Numbered from the stretch's first letter, positions 26,001 to 38,367 are shown. The stretch: DNA of 64,000 nucleotides from Microplitis mediator (GCF_029852145.1 NC_079970.1:7378001-7442000), one strand, 5' to 3'. Numbers and translations: made by a program. Notes: generated by a model not told the origin, from the letters alone.

Positions 26001-29000
26001 CCATGAACCTCTAGTGTTCCGATCGAATCAAAAATGTAATTTTGGCAGGCCAAAAATCATCAAATTTTCGCGCAAAATTTGAAATTTTTTTTATAAACTC
26101 CACCATTTTCTTAAAATTCAATTTTTTTCCCAGCCAGAGGGTCATGGTACGCAAGTACCTTCTAGTTTAATGAACTTTTTGGTTTTTTTATTTCCGCTAC
26201 TACGAAGGTCGCTATCACTGCAGCAGTGAGGGACTTTTTTTTTTTTTTGAGCGAATGAATTTTGAATTTTTTGGTCCAAAAATTTTACCTCATATTCATT
26301 ATATATAACAAATATATCCTCAAAACATTAAAACATTCCATGCAATAGTTTTCTTTAAAAAAATTCCGAAAAATCATCTTTTTCCAGGCGATCACACTAG
26401 TGGTTCCCCTTAATAATTATACGTGTAGTGTTTAATTATACTGTGTTGAGAGTATACTTGTACTAAGTTTTAAATCTGTTCCATGTTGTTTTTTTTATAA
26501 TTTAATTCGTTTGATTGATTATTCAATGGGAAGACTGTCTTAAAATTGTCTTTAAATATACCTGTACTCTTGTCCTGCCCAGGCTTGGCCTGAGTATGCT
26601 TGTAAATGTGATCCGTGTTGATGAGCATCGCGCATTCATCTGTCACCTCCTGATCGTCACCGTCGCCTGCACTACCTTCACCGTCAGTCAGCAAATTTTC
26701 CTGTGTACGAAGCAAAGCAAAACACTCGGTGTGTTCAATTACAAAAGCTTCTAATATACGTGAATTAACTATTTGTGATTCATTATTTTGTTATTTTAAA
26801 TTACATATTATTTGTACATAACGTAATTTGTTTATTAATTACGTATTTTATTTTTTTTTTCTAAGGCAGAGTTTTATTTTTTTTAAGTAAAATTAAATTA
26901 TATGAAAATGTGTGAGCGGAGCTGCAATTATATTTAATTCCTTTTTTTTGTGTATGTGCCTACTATTCTACTACCCATTAATGAAAATGATTTGTAATTA
27001 CATAAAATGATAATTATTTTAAGTAATGATAAATAAAATTAACAAAAGGCTCCCTTGTGCTGAGGCACAGCGCGTACTTTGTTAAGCGATTAAAATTTCT
27101 CTTGTGACAAACGTTGTGTTGAAATAAAAAAAAAAACAAAAAAAAGAAAACTCTTACGCCTTTTTGAATTGTAAACACTATCTTCTTGCTCAGCTTTTGT
27201 CACGTACACAACAGATTTCTCCTACGGAGATTACTTATTCAATTATTTATTATTTTGTACTGTATTGTAATCAATTATTTATTTATTTAATTATCAAAAA
27301 ATTACTTTTCACTGGTTTAAATATTTTTTTCTATTGTGAAAATTATTTTATCTATCGATCTAGATTAAATAAAAAATTAATGAGTATTCAAAAAAAAAAA
27401 ATAAAAATAATTCTTACGTCTTCGGGATCAGAGACTGCGAAGGTAACATTGAGTGGTTTCACGTGTTTCGTTTTGTAATTGTGTTCTAGAAGAAGTGGAG
27501 TATACAATACATTTTTCCACTGTCTACTCAAGACGATAACTCCCTATAAAAAATAAATAAATAAATAAATTGATTTTTATTGTATTGGATAATTATTTGA
27601 AATATAAGGTACCCGCGGGTAATGAGGCCTGTCGGGTAATAAGGTCTAAGTGACAAAAATGATATTTAAAATAACCGCCTCCGTTAAAGGTTACTCTAGT
27701 AGAAGGGTCTTGCATAGAGATGTTACGACAAGTTTATAGAGTCCCGATACCACGTTCCCTGTCTTTTATATTTGATCATCCGTCATATGATGTTGTAGCG
27801 CAGAAGAAATTATAAAAAACAATCTAGTCTTCTGACTCTTAAAAAGGATACTGATAGTTTTAAGTGCTGTTGAGCAAAGCAATCTAGTCTTCTGTCTTTA
27901 AAAAAGTATTGTTGGTAAATTTAAGTGATGATTAATCTCTAATACCAATTTTATTAAGTATAATTAAACTATTCCAGTTTGTTCAACCCGTAGGCCTTAT
28001 TACCCGACCGTAGTAAAATAAGGCCTATTCGTATGGTGTTTGTAAAAGTTTAATTTTTTGTTTGTTTGTAGTATAAATTACCATTACTTCATTATATTTT
28101 ATGGCTAATGTATTGAAATAAAGATTAATGATACATTTCGATAATTAAATGCAATATTTTCGATTCTATTCAAAATCTCCCTTAGCTAGGTCTTATTACC
28201 CGCCGGTATCTTATGAACTAGGGCTGTGCGAATCGAGTTCGAATCCAATCGAATAAATCTATTCGAATCTTTTCGTATTATTTGAATCTTTGCGAATTAT
28301 TCGTCAATTTTTGAATTATCCGAAAGTTTTTGAATTATTTGTAACTTTTCAAAAACTCGATTGAAATCGAGAAAATTTTGGTCAGCTTTCAAATATTCAA
28401 TTTTTATTTAATAGAGAGTTTAATTTTTAAAGTAACCAAAAATAATTTTTTCGTAGATTTGTGTCTAAGCTCTATTTATCTCTGACAAAAATTTGAGTTA
28501 TTTGAAAAACTATTACAATTTTAAGTCGTTTAAAAAAAAATTTTGGAATTATTCGTAAATTTTCAAATAATTCAAGAATTTACGAATAATTTGGAAAGTT
28601 TCATTCGAAAAATTACGAATAATTCGAAAACGTACGAATTATTCGATTCAACGTTCGAATCAAATCGAACTATTCGATTAGGTACGAATAATTCGTAAGT
28701 TCGAACTATTCGCAGACCCGTAATATGAAGCAACAATGAATAATAATTAAAAATAAAAAGTTAAATTTTACTTGACGAAGTGTAGACAAAAGTGGAACTT
28801 CATCCTCACGAAGATTATCATTGATGGCGTCTAAATCTGACAACAGGATATACTTTTGTAGAATACTGCACAGCTGGCAGGAAGGATCTTCTTGAAGAGT
28901 TTTAGCCAGTGGTGTAAGTCTTCCGTATCGACTTTTAACGGGCATGTGAATACCCTGAACATCCAAAGCTTCAGCCATTAAACAAGCAACGATAGCCGTT

Positions 29001-32000
29001 GACCTTCTGTACATACAACGAAACATATGAACAATACGTATTGCAAATCTATTGCTGGGATTCATCCAGGCATTTATTGCTGGTGATGCCGTGCTCAGTA
29101 GGTTCCAATCAAGTCGCGTGAAATCTATTTTTCGTGTTATAGGAGTACGTGGTGGTGCAGCAAAATTAAACCAAACTGTTTTCAATTCAATAACACACGA
29201 TACAGTATTACCATTAGTAACTCTCGTTACAAGACTCGTAGATGTAGCACTTGGATTTATTTGGGGATTATTTGCTGCAGTAGCATTCACGGGAGCTGTG
29301 TTAGCTTCAGGTTCAGTGGTAGTAGGAGCTGATGTGTTGTCTTCATCATGACTCTTAACGCTGTCAGTGTAAAATATTTCTGTTTCTGTTTTTTTATCAT
29401 CATGCCCATTGTCGCCTTTTTCAAACTGCGACCTTTTTACTATTTTTAATTTAATTCCCTCAAGACCGCATTCAAACATAATGAAACCTAGTCGATCTTC
29501 TCCACTTCCGAGGGTAAACTCCTCCGTGGCTTGTGGCGGTCCCTGTTGTTTATTACTCTGTTTGTCTTTGTCATCTGTCGGCTGATGTAAATAATAGTCA
29601 ATACATTTCAACGGTGATGTTATTCGCGTACAGGTGAATAATACCCGCGAATAATGTGCTGGTATCGCTGTAATGACAGCGTCTTTTAATATCGACGATT
29701 CATTTCTCAGCCGACGTAATTGCGAATGCATTTTCCCAATATTAAGTGTCACTATTATTTCTTCCTGTTGTTTCTCAGATGTTTCAATCCAAACAGTCTC
29801 ACCTCCGCTGATATCTGTCACAACAGCAGTACTCTGGTGTGCTGGTAAAAATGCTTTGCTTATTTTATTAACTTTTTTTTGATTAGGTAACACTGGGGGT
29901 TTATGAAATGTATGGACAACTTCACGTGCTTGTTTCCCGATGTAAAATCGTGCTGTCACTTCGTCAAAACAAATAGCAAAAAGTGAAACACACGTGAGAT
30001 CACGGATATTGTCCAATGCAGAGAAAGAAATTATTTCTTCAACTACAGAAGCTTGTAAAAGTGTGATATTTATTTTAGGTAAAATAATACTCCCTTGCAT
30101 TTGAGTTGTTATGCTTTCCTCGTAAACATTTGTCTGTAAAATTTTATTTTTGTCATCCCCTAAACCATTTTTAATATTTCTTTCAGCTGTCGATCGTTTG
30201 GAACTCGTTTGTACTTGGCTCCAGTATGACAAACTCTGGTCTTGTTTTAAAATATTGGCATCTTCGACACGTGAAATACATTCACTGTGAAGATGATTTA
30301 ATATTGTCAGTGGATGTAAGCTTGCAAGAGTAGGCGTAATGACATCGATGAACCGTTGAAGTGATTCCAGTACCATCGGACTTATCATGATGTCAACGTC
30401 CCCTTTTAATTTAATAATAACAGTAGTACTTGAACCCGTTTCATGCTGTACTGTTAGCAATTCTTCTTCATCACGCGTATTATTATCATCTTCACCTTCC
30501 GATTGTATCAGCGTTGAATTGTCCCAGAGATAAGGATGGGTCGGTGTTTTATTTGACGAACTGGCCATCGGTGATGTGTCATTACGAGTTACCATTTTTA
30601 GTGAAGTGAATCCCTCGGTAATGACCTCAAACTTGGGAATAAATCGGCCGCCAATGTAGACCAGTCGACCGTCTTCAGTTCTACGAAACATGGGCGTAGT
30701 AAAGGCATCACTGGCTGATGTAAATGAGGACTGAGTCCAATTCGAACACTTTACTTGAGTTAAATGACTTACGTAACTAGACATAAGCAGGGGAGAGTCA
30801 ACAATCGGTTTGTTGACTTGCATATGAAGATTAACAAGCGCCATGTCTTCTTGTGATGATACTGCTGATATAAAACTTGTTGATGATACTGAGTGGGTGT
30901 CTGAAGAATCGTTTAAAATCCCGTTCTCTAAAGGACTGCCCTCGGGTTCGGAAAAATTATTCTTCACAATACGCGGACTCCTACGTGTCTGTTGCGACTT
31001 AGCTCGTTCTAGTGTGTGCGCTTTTTCACTAATAGTGACTCCAGTGTTAGCAGTGCTCTCAACAATCGACAAATCTGATGAATACTTTTTCTTCATGCTG
31101 CCATTACGCGTTAAAACAGGACCGGCACTTACTATAGACTGTCGTAAACTTGACGTGCGACTACCGGCTAACCCATGACTAGTGTCTTCATCAGCAGAAT
31201 AAAATGCTTCTGAATGATTCTCTGAAGACATAGATATAGTTCGTTGTACCTCTTGCTTAAGACGTTCTTCAGAGCTGGATTTAGTTCCTCTGTACAATGA
31301 TTGACGTGAGTCCGAAATATTGACACCGTCAGCACTCTTAGCTGTGGTGGGCCTCGACGCATGTGACAGCTCAGATGATACAGCCGGCAGCGACTGCGGA
31401 CTGCAACTCTGCTGTAAATTATCTGTCTCAGGTGCGTTGAAGTAATCCACCGCGAGCTTCGAGTCTGATACACTACTTTTTGGAGCACTATCTATTTCAG
31501 GTACACTCAATATTGATCTACTACGTTCACTGTTTAGCTTTGAGTCCGAGTCTAACTTTTGAGGTAGTTGAGTTATTGGACTTGCGTCAACAAGACGTGA
31601 GTACGGAACGTCTTTTAAATTTGATCCCCGAATTGATGTATACGAGAAACGTCTACCTAGAGGTTTTCTATCACTTGCAGGACTTCCTGATGCTGTACTG
31701 AGTTTTGTGCTTCCGTCCTCAGTGGTCGAGTCAATAGCAGAACGTGATCTCTCGACACTGGGCTTTGATGACTGCGTGCCTTCTTGGAAAACTGTGAGTT
31801 TTAATCCTGGAGCAGGCTGATAAATATCCTGCAGAGACACGTCTTGTAAACTGTAAGGCGGCGTATGAAAAACTAATTGATCGTCATGTAAAATTGACTG
31901 ACCAAATCCTTTTTCTTTTCCCGTTGGATTTATTCTGTACGCCGCGATATTTATTCCATCTTGTAGATCATGATAACTGGGTTTGAAAAATCGTGACCCG

Positions 32001-35000
32001 TTTTTATTACTTCCAAAGAATGTACAGCCACCTATGCAGCCACACTTGGTGGATTTTACGCCACTTTCTTGAGGCCAGAGGAACCAAAGTCTTTTGGTAG
32101 CTTCATCATGAGTTTTTAAATATTTGTTTTGAATAATATGAAGATTGTGTTCAGGTTTAGGTAATGAAACAGCAGCTTCAATAACAACTGGACCCATTGA
32201 AACAGAGCCCACTTCAAGCCATATATCAGAACCGTCACCAGACATTCGGCTGCTTGCATTAGTATGTGATCTAGCACTTCCTGTTGTATTTGTGTTACTT
32301 GTATTTGCAAAATGTCCCGCAGCTGACACAAATTGACGCGTTAATATCGTTGGCATTACGCCAGTAACACCAGATTTAACTTGTTGTCCGTGTAAATTAC
32401 ATGTAGACACGCGAATCGGTGATATCCATAGCTGAGTTGCTGTGCCAGCTTCCTGTAAATAAAGATCTATTGCGTCAATTGCCACGCGTGTCATTCTATA
32501 CTTAATGTCTTCTGAGCTGGGACACCTGTAGTGATTATCCGGATCACTGTCAGGACACTGCAGTGGTGGTAGGCCATGATGACAGTGATGTGGTAGCCCA
32601 GGTGGTCTCATTAAATTCTCAGTGTCTTTGGCTGTCAGCAGAAACGTCTCTAAGGATGTTATTAAATGATGCAGTTGAGGTGATGTGATTTTCCCACCAA
32701 GTTTACCGAGTTGTACTTCAATTAACCATGCGTACTCCAGGGTTTCTTGATCTAAACTACGTCCCTCGCTACTGAACATTGCGTGTCCACGTACTTGAAG
32801 TGCGCTTAGCATCAGGTGTCCTTGACTCAAGTGTTTTTCTTTATTTGATCTGACAACATTGTCGGTGATGAGCATTATCGCGGGTGAAAGTAAAAGCTGA
32901 AGCTCTGTTTCTTTGAATCCCTTACGCATTTCAAAGCCAAAACGTTCTAAGAGAATGACAGGACACGGCGGATCATTTTCATTGCAGTTTTTAATTAAAT
33001 GCGCTTGAATATCGTGCATTGTTATACCGACGGTTACTTCGAGAGGACGGTAGTATCGGGGATCAAATGTTTTAGATCGCGCTTCCTCGTCTTCCACTGA
33101 TGCCTCAACGCTACTATTCTGCGTATCACGATCTTTGCCTCTGTCAGCTGGATTATTTACGGACGGTCGGCTTTGCTGCATGTCTGTAAACGTCTGGTAG
33201 TCACCGAAAATATTTTCCTTCAGGTGGAGGAAATTTTTTATAAGAGATCCGTAGAGGATTAGCATTGACGGGCCGATTTCCAGTTCCAGGCTGACTTTGT
33301 CGGGTGCAATTGACTGCGGATCGAATTTCTGATTACCGTCTTGAGCCCAACGCAGTCCTGGAGATTTTCTACATCGCGGAATCCTCATTGGAGACAGCAG
33401 AATTTCTTCTTTCTCGGGCGTTGTTATGTTCGCCTGAGGCGCTGGACCCAAAGGTGGACATGGGTGATACGTATAGTTGATACTGAGAGCAACTATTGGT
33501 ACAGACCAGCAATCTATCCACCCTAAACTCTTCTGGCAAACATTTCTCCATTTTTTTAATCGCGATAAATCCGCGATGTGTTTACTTGAACCGTCACGGG
33601 TTATTATTTTAGCATTTTTATCTAGGGCTAGCAACACTACGCGATTTGTGTTTACTTCAGGTAAATAAAATGACAGGTCAACACTTTCACCTTGTATCCA
33701 AAAACGCAATGGGATTGTCACTGGTAAATATTCCGTAAAAGGCAAGTCAAAGGAGAGATCAAATATTTCACCGCAAAATGCAATATGTGCATTCTCTTGA
33801 TTTTGCGATGAACAGTCAACCCAATTATATTCATTGCAAATAGTTATCAATTCAAATTCTTTTAATAATAAACTAAACTTCCATGTATAAGGAACAAAAT
33901 GTAGAATATCAGGTCGTGATTTACTCGCCCAGTCGTTTATCATATCTTGAAAAAATTCTTTATGCGAGTAAACTAAATTCGCCGTAGCTTTGCATCCAGT
34001 CAAATTTAACATCCACTCTTGATGATCATTCCACCTTATTGGATAGTGACACTTTATACCAAATTCTAGAGTTTCACTTTCAACAAGACTACGATACTGA
34101 AGACTCGTCGTTGCTTCGAGATGCAACAATTGCCCGGTTATTTTAGTTGTATATCCGTCTTGAAGAACAATCCATGGCATAGTTACTTCTAAATAAGATC
34201 CAGGACCAACGTTTATGTGAACTGCATTTGTTTCGCGATTTTTACTGAACAGTATATCGACAGTGGCTTCATTAAGAGTAGACAGACGAATATCAAATGA
34301 CTGGACTTGTCGTTTGTCACCGGGTCTTGGTGACTTTGTTATTTTCATCGGCTGATAATCGTTTGGAAAAAAAAATTTAAACAAATGTTCGCGTTGTCGA
34401 TCAGCCCAAGGCCCGTAACTAAAGTCTGTACCTTTACCGCATTTAACATCAATACCCCAAATTGGCGGCATTGCTTCAACCATATCACCGTTTGCTAATC
34501 TAATCATCTCTGGATGCTCTGGCACGACTCCTGGTTCATCCATATAATAATAAACTTCCATATTATTTGAACTGAGCACCACGAAACCTTCACCCATGTA
34601 GCGCGGCGGATCATCAACCATTCCCGTGTATTTAGGACTTGGCGCTAAAATAACTTTGAAATTTTCGGCTTTGCATTTAGTAAAATGCATAAAGTGATCG
34701 TGTCTCGATGCCGCTGGTTTTGTGGAGTAAACAAAATGCGCTTCCTCGACAGTTATCGACAATGTCGTTGGTACTAAACGATTACCAAATACTATTCTCC
34801 CGGTACATATATCCAACTTAATCACAGGTATTAAATCACGCCATGTACGTGCCAATACATGGGCTTCTTGTTTACGTATATTCTCCATATGTCGTGACAC
34901 GTCCATGGCATTTATTTGCTGACGTACTTCATTGGCCGCGTTGTTAATTGACTCGCCATCACGATCATCGATATTGACAGTATGGTTAATATCGTCATCG

Positions 35001-37117
35001 GGAAACATCTGCGAGGATAGGCCGAATGTTTTTTCTAAATGGGCATACAAATCGCAACGATTGTACACGTGAAGCTCAAATCCATTTAACATCACCGAAA
35101 GACGTGTATCGGAATGTGAAAGATCTAAAATAATAATTATTATTTATTATATTGAATATAAATAGAAACTTTATTATATTTCTTCTCATGATACCAGCAT
35201 TGAAATTTGAAGTTTCAGTGTCTCTACAGCCAGTTGAAACAAGATAATTTCAAGCCGATGCTGCAAACAACTACTAGCGAATTCGTACTTCACAAATGCC
35301 TGCATATAGCGGGCAGAAACATGCGTGTTTCTACCCTTGGGAAAATCATTTTTACGACCATAATTATAATGAATAAAATAGTATATTACACACCTAGGGA
35401 AGGAAAGCAAGAAATGTCTCAGATCACATGTAATTGTTGGCCGAGGCGAAGCCGAGGTCAACAAACATGTGATCTGAGGCTTTCTTATTTACTTCCCGAG
35501 GAGTGTATACTATTTTTCTCCTCGACGGAGGCGGAAAGCGGCAACTTTGTTTTGCACAGCGGGACGAAAGTTGACGCTTTCCGCCCGGAGGTGAGAAAAA
35601 AATTTTTAATGTCAAGTTGGTCGAAAGCAATATGTATTAAATTCAACAATATGAATAGCACAACATATATGTATATCGAGATTAATTGTCTCTTCAAAAA
35701 TAGTATACATCTACTATTCTTATTGAATTACTTACTGAAGGTGTTAGTAACTGTTCAAGTTTCATTTTGAATATAGCAGTTTCGTCTGTGTACATATCAA
35801 ACTCATCAGTATAGCTCAATGTACATTTGCTATATAGACAGCTTATTACTAGTACGAGATACCACTAAACAGTATCTAGTTATTCAATGTACAACAGTTC
35901 ATTAGATGTTTGAAGATCAGTTAGTTTCGACATATTGCTTTCGACCAACTTGGTATTAAAAATTTTTTTATAACACATAATACTTATAATTTCTGCTTAA
36001 TTATAAATTGCAAATGACAATTTAAGCTCATGCTAATAGTTGATCACACCATTGATCTTAAATTAATTTATTTCTGACTGGCTGTTGACTCTGAAACCTA
36101 AGTTCCAATGCAGGTAATCATGAAAAATCTAGTGTGTAACTCAGAAAGAAACACGATTTCAGACTGCGGTCGCGAGTCAAAAAATAAATTCGGATTTAAG
36201 TCTCAAACAGTATAGAAAGTTATCCTAGTTTAGTCCTCAGAGTAGTAATTACGACCAATTTTACCACTTTGAGGACTAAACTGGAATAACATAATCTGGA
36301 CTAGAGCTTCAAAATACTCAAAACATACAGGAATAATTTTATCCGCATTTGAACCGAAGTCCGAAGTATAACTTTCCATTCTTTAAGGATTTTGAGGTCT
36401 TAATTATAATTTAAAATCGATAAATTATTCGCATATAGACCTCGTAGTTCTCATTGAGGATTTTGAGTACTAAAGTAGAGTTACTTGGGCGGCAAATAAA
36501 ACATCAAAGGAATCGAGGCTTTTGAGAATTAAACTAAACTTTGTTTTTTGACTCGGGTGATGTCAGTCAACTTCATCCTGGTCTAAAATCGTTTTGTTTC
36601 ATCCCTCGTCACACAATATACTATTTTTTAAAAAATTACCTTCAGATACATCTTTGGGAACATAACTTCTCCACCATCTAAATATTAACCAACCGTCTTG
36701 TATTCTTAAACTATAATCAGTCGTGATATAAACTATATCTCTAAACATTATTTTTCCACTTAAAGCACACAGTGTAAAGGATCCTAAAAATTTAAATACA
36801 AACACTTGTTACTGTAACGATAATTAAAATAATTAAACCAATGATAATTAGAGAAACAACTCACCAACTTTCACATATCCATCTCTTATAACAAATCGAT
36901 TTAACAGCCGTGTGATAATATATCCTATAACTCTACTATTGTAATAAGTAATATAGATGACCCACGATATTGCGGATACTAATGAACACAGCAACCAGAT
37001 GAAGTTGCTGTCCATTTTAAGGTCATCGAGGATAACATGGTCCGAATAATTCCAGTATGCCGGCTCGATCCCCGAAAAGGATGGGGCTGTACTGTTGTAC
37101 AGCTCGTAGTCCGCCAT
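10169..37117 (-). CDS. tweek: tweek / BLTP1 (KIAA1109), bridge-like lipid transfer protein, complete
   Basis: The model has 15 coding exons: 36865-37117, 36640-36783, 28772-35124, 27418-27543, 27158-27221, 26562-26750, 25258-25509, 23444-23697, 18492-21684, 17287-17483, 13732-17137, 13146-13349, 11415-11545, 11130-11344, 10169-10370. All phases join, giving 15,183 nt or 5,060 aa, close to the family's usual length of about 5,000. An N-terminal membrane anchor lies at residues about 40-62 (FIWLLCSLVSAISWVIYITY). The next part carries the SDTRLSVMLNG and VIVLSRQWKN blocks typical of the family. The C-terminus (ALPSLQLHLKTEHLQ, TEFEDHIFVTVDAE, RLLSWAGKSIEPYGIDYILQ, ARTTIPKWIQRGFMDPLDKV) matches the family end as I remember it. 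By family knowledge these proteins form a hydrophobic-groove rod carrying phospholipid between ER and other membranes; fly tweek acts in synaptic vesicle recycling and phosphoinositide balance. Exons of 6,353, 3,406 and 3,193 nt are unusually long. Identity is near certain; small exon edges are predicted, not transcript-verified. Confidence 0.97.
10529..11061. mobile_element. CGCGTTACTAATT-ended element, hosting a nested MITE
   Basis: In tweek intron 14. CGCGTTACTAATT (10529) is mirrored by AATTAGTAACGCG (to 11061), and inner arms GTAGACTTATTTTA and AAATAAGTCTCC also pair. It is split by the CACTGTAAAAAA element at 10591-10842, so it is older than that insertion. Confidence 0.75.
10591..10842. 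mobile_element. CACTGTAAAAAA MITE, copy 1 (nested)
   Basis: CACTGTAAAAAACCGG at the left and TTTTTTACAGTG at the right; the interior repeats words of the type CGGAGTGA / TCACTCCG in both orientations. A TA precedes the left end. Relatives: 46037-47118, 53325-54934 and 56089-57127. Confidence 0.8.
12136..12181. repeat. Long poly(A) tract in tweek intron 12
   Basis: About 44 consecutive A on the plus strand (T on the gene strand). It may be an assembly-sensitive homopolymer or the tail of a retroposed copy; no adjacent element was recognised. Confidence 0.9.
12288..13097. mobile_element. About 810-bp fold-back element in tweek intron 12
   Basis: The ends TTAGATTGTAAGAAAA (12288) and TTTTCCTGACAGTCTAA (to 13097) pair imperfectly, and long inner arms pair (GGGTCCCTTTCCCATTTAAA near 12417 with TTTAAATGGGAAAGGGAATC near 12953). 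No ORF. Confidence 0.65.
13389..13696. mobile_element. AAGGGTGCATTCCGAAAT element, two left ends
   Basis: In tweek intron 11. AAGGGTGCATTCCGAAAT occurs at 13389 and again in direct orientation at 13632. The second is followed after 62 bp by its inverse, ATTTCGGAATGTACCCT (to 13695). Either one element overlies a truncated relative or the terminus was duplicated. GC-rich AGCAGC-type words fill both. Confidence 0.65.
17528..18445. mobile_element. AGGCATTCTTAGACAGTGCC element, hosting a nested element
   Basis: In tweek intron 9. The left end AGGCATTCTTAGACAGTGCC follows a TTAA; the diverged right end is around AGAGATCGGCCCTAA (to 18445). It contains a palindrome (about 17640-17840) shared with 22340-22445, and is split by the element at 17861-18382. 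Confidence 0.55.
17861..18382. mobile_element. Fold-back element, CCCGTGTAAAAAAA family, copy 2 (nested)
   Basis: CCCGTGTGAAAATAATTC (17861) mirrors TTTTTTTTACACGGG (to 18382); paired arms include TTCCAAGTTCGACATGTGAA and AGTTCCACATGTAGAACTTT. The interior holds a second inverted pair, AGTTCCGATTAG... against the AACGAGGGTAAAATGTAGTAAA region. Confidence 0.75.
21713..22214. mobile_element. Near-perfect 502-bp hairpin element in tweek intron 8
   Basis: The left arm (21713 to about 21890) and right arm (about 22037 to 22214) are inverse copies over roughly 178 bp with about 7 differences by eye. Ends: AGGGTGATCGTTAAAAATTA. The loop is about 145 bp and AT-rich. No coding potential. It begins 29 bp upstream of the exon 9 acceptor side of the intron, on the transcribed strand. 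Confidence 0.85.
22288..23301. mobile_element. About 1-kb TTAA-flanked element in tweek intron 8
   Basis: Left GGACATTCTCAGACAGTGCC and right GTCTGAGAATGGCC are inverse, and TTAA flanks both sides (22284-22287 and 23302-23305), as in piggyBac-type insertion. The interior is non-coding and contains another palindrome at 22955-23095. The element at 17528-18445 is a relative. Confidence 0.7.
22955..23095. mobile_element. Nested palindromic MITE (AGGGTAAGAGCACC ends)
   Basis: AGGGTAAGAGCACCAATACC (22955) and its inverse GGTACTGGTACTCTTACCT (to 23095) enclose paired CAGCCCC/GGGGCTG and CCAGTAGCCAG/CTGGCTACTGG arms. A related end occurs at 42456 in a FANCL intron. Confidence 0.75.
24615..25080. 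repeat. Dispersed repeat with GGTTTCGGTCCGATT and CCGATCGACTT words
   Basis: In tweek intron 7. It has segments in common with 56089-56940 in SLC46 gene B (GAAGTTATTGGTTTCGGTCC; ATATCTTTGGAACGAATCAA; GACTTAGAT; GATCGGTCGAATAGTTA) and a short piece at about 63470-63535. It contains a (GT)n-rich stretch. A moderately repeated element with unclear ends. Confidence 0.6.
25718..26409. mobile_element. 692-bp TTAA-flanked element with (AT)n core in tweek intron 6
   Basis: The left end GCGGGACCACTTGTGTGA and right end TCACACTAGTGGTTCCCC are inverse copies, each bounded by TTAA (25714-25717 and 26410-26413). The interior has an (AT)n run (about 25951-25996). Non-coding and piggyBac-like in target choice. 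Confidence 0.7.
27607..28212. mobile_element. Inverted-repeat element with GGTACCCGCGGGTAATGAGG ends
   Basis: In tweek intron 3. AAGGTACCCGCGGGTAATGA (27607) mirrors TTATTACCCGCCGGTATCTT (to 28212). Internal GGTAATAAGGTCTA, CCTTATTACCCG and AATAAGGCCTA words repeat the terminal motif. Confidence 0.75.
28220..28720. mobile_element. Inverted-repeat element rich in TTCGAAT words
   Basis: Adjacent to the previous element in tweek intron 3. AGGGCTGTGCGAATCGAGTT (28220) mirrors CTATTCGCAGACCCG (to 28720). The arms are built of ATTCGAA/TTCGTAA-type words reiterated in both orientations. Confidence 0.7.
35381..35975. repeat. Three consecutive hairpins, partly GC-rich, in tweek intron 2
   Basis: Hairpin 1 at 35381-35510: GTATATTACACACC against GAGTGTATAC, with inner GATCACATGT/ACATGTGATC and a loop containing GCCGAGGCGAAGCCGAGG. 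Hairpin 2 at 35517-35597: CTCCTCGACGGAGGCGGAAA against TTTCCGCCCGGAGGTGAG. Hairpin 3 at about 35598-35975: CAAGTTGGTCGAAAGCAATA against TATTGCTTTCGACCAACTTG. The local GC content is far above the surroundings. No gene was recognised, and ORFs across it have no family features. Confidence 0.7.
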
Positions 37118-38367
37118 CGTGATGCTTGTGGCAAGATGATGTTGTTAATGTTGATGATTATGGTGGTGGTGATAGTAATGATTATGATAATGAAGATGAT
37201 GATGGTGATCTATTGATCTCAGCTACTCATAAAACTAATTCCCATCCTCTTAGCCGGCCTTAAACAATAAAATTAATTATATTAAATTGATCAATTGACA
37301 TTTATAAATTTTAAATATCAATTTATTTAAATTTATTTTAATTTTAATTCATTTACTTTTAAATGGATACATAACCTGATGGAATATTTTACACTTTTAA
37401 TAAAAAAAATACTTACACTCATTTACATTATGTATGAACGGAAAAATAAAATATATAAGTATGACTCAATGAGATTATTCATTTTTATCAGAGTTATCAA
37501 TTAATAACATGATGTACAGGCTGATTATTTCCATTATATAGAGATGTTTTTTTAGCAAAAAAAAAAACAATAATAATAATTACGTTATAAAACTTTTTCA
37601 CTGTGTAATTTATGAATTATTATAATATATAGTAATGATGTTATGATTACTTGGCATAAAAATAAATAAGAGATGAGTAATAAATAATTAAGTGTAATAT
37701 TAATTAGCAGTTTGTTGTATAAATAACTTGTGTGCTAAAAAATTATTGATAGTTTTTTTTTGAAAATGACAATAATTATATCGTACCTCTGACACTTTAC
37801 ATTACATTGTTGTCGTGATATTTATTGGATTTAGTGTAATCGGTGATATCGCATTTAGCCTCATGTCAAAGCGCTGTCATTGCTGTTAATGCAAGACACA
37901 GCTGTAGTAGTACACATTCGCACATCTTATCTTTTAATTTTCACATACTCCATACTCTCACTATATTATTATTATTATTTCCATGTACTACTATTATTAT
38001 TGTTTTTATTACCCGCCATTGATAATTGTTCCCAGAAATATCGTGATAACAGGGATTATTTATTGTACTATTGTTATTATTATTATTATTTTGCTAATTT
38101 TGAAGCGCCATCAGTTATCGATAAGTTAGAAACCGTGTTTTGTTTAAATTCGAATATTGGCGGGAAGATTTGAATTAGATAGTAAAGGAAATTCGTGGCT
38201 AATACCAACGGCCTGAATGTTTCAATCAAACATTTGATATTTTGAACTTAAAAATTATAGATTATTACTATTTATATTAAATATGTAATAAAAATGTTGA
38301 TAAATATAACAATGTAATAAATAATATTTATCAAAAAAATTTTGTCCCCTCATTTATTAATATATAT

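Noticed and set aside
35207..35770. 187-codon plus-strand ORF
   Set aside because: It lies in a tweek intron across GC-rich hairpins, has no domain or family signal, and overlaps equally meaningless antisense ORFs.
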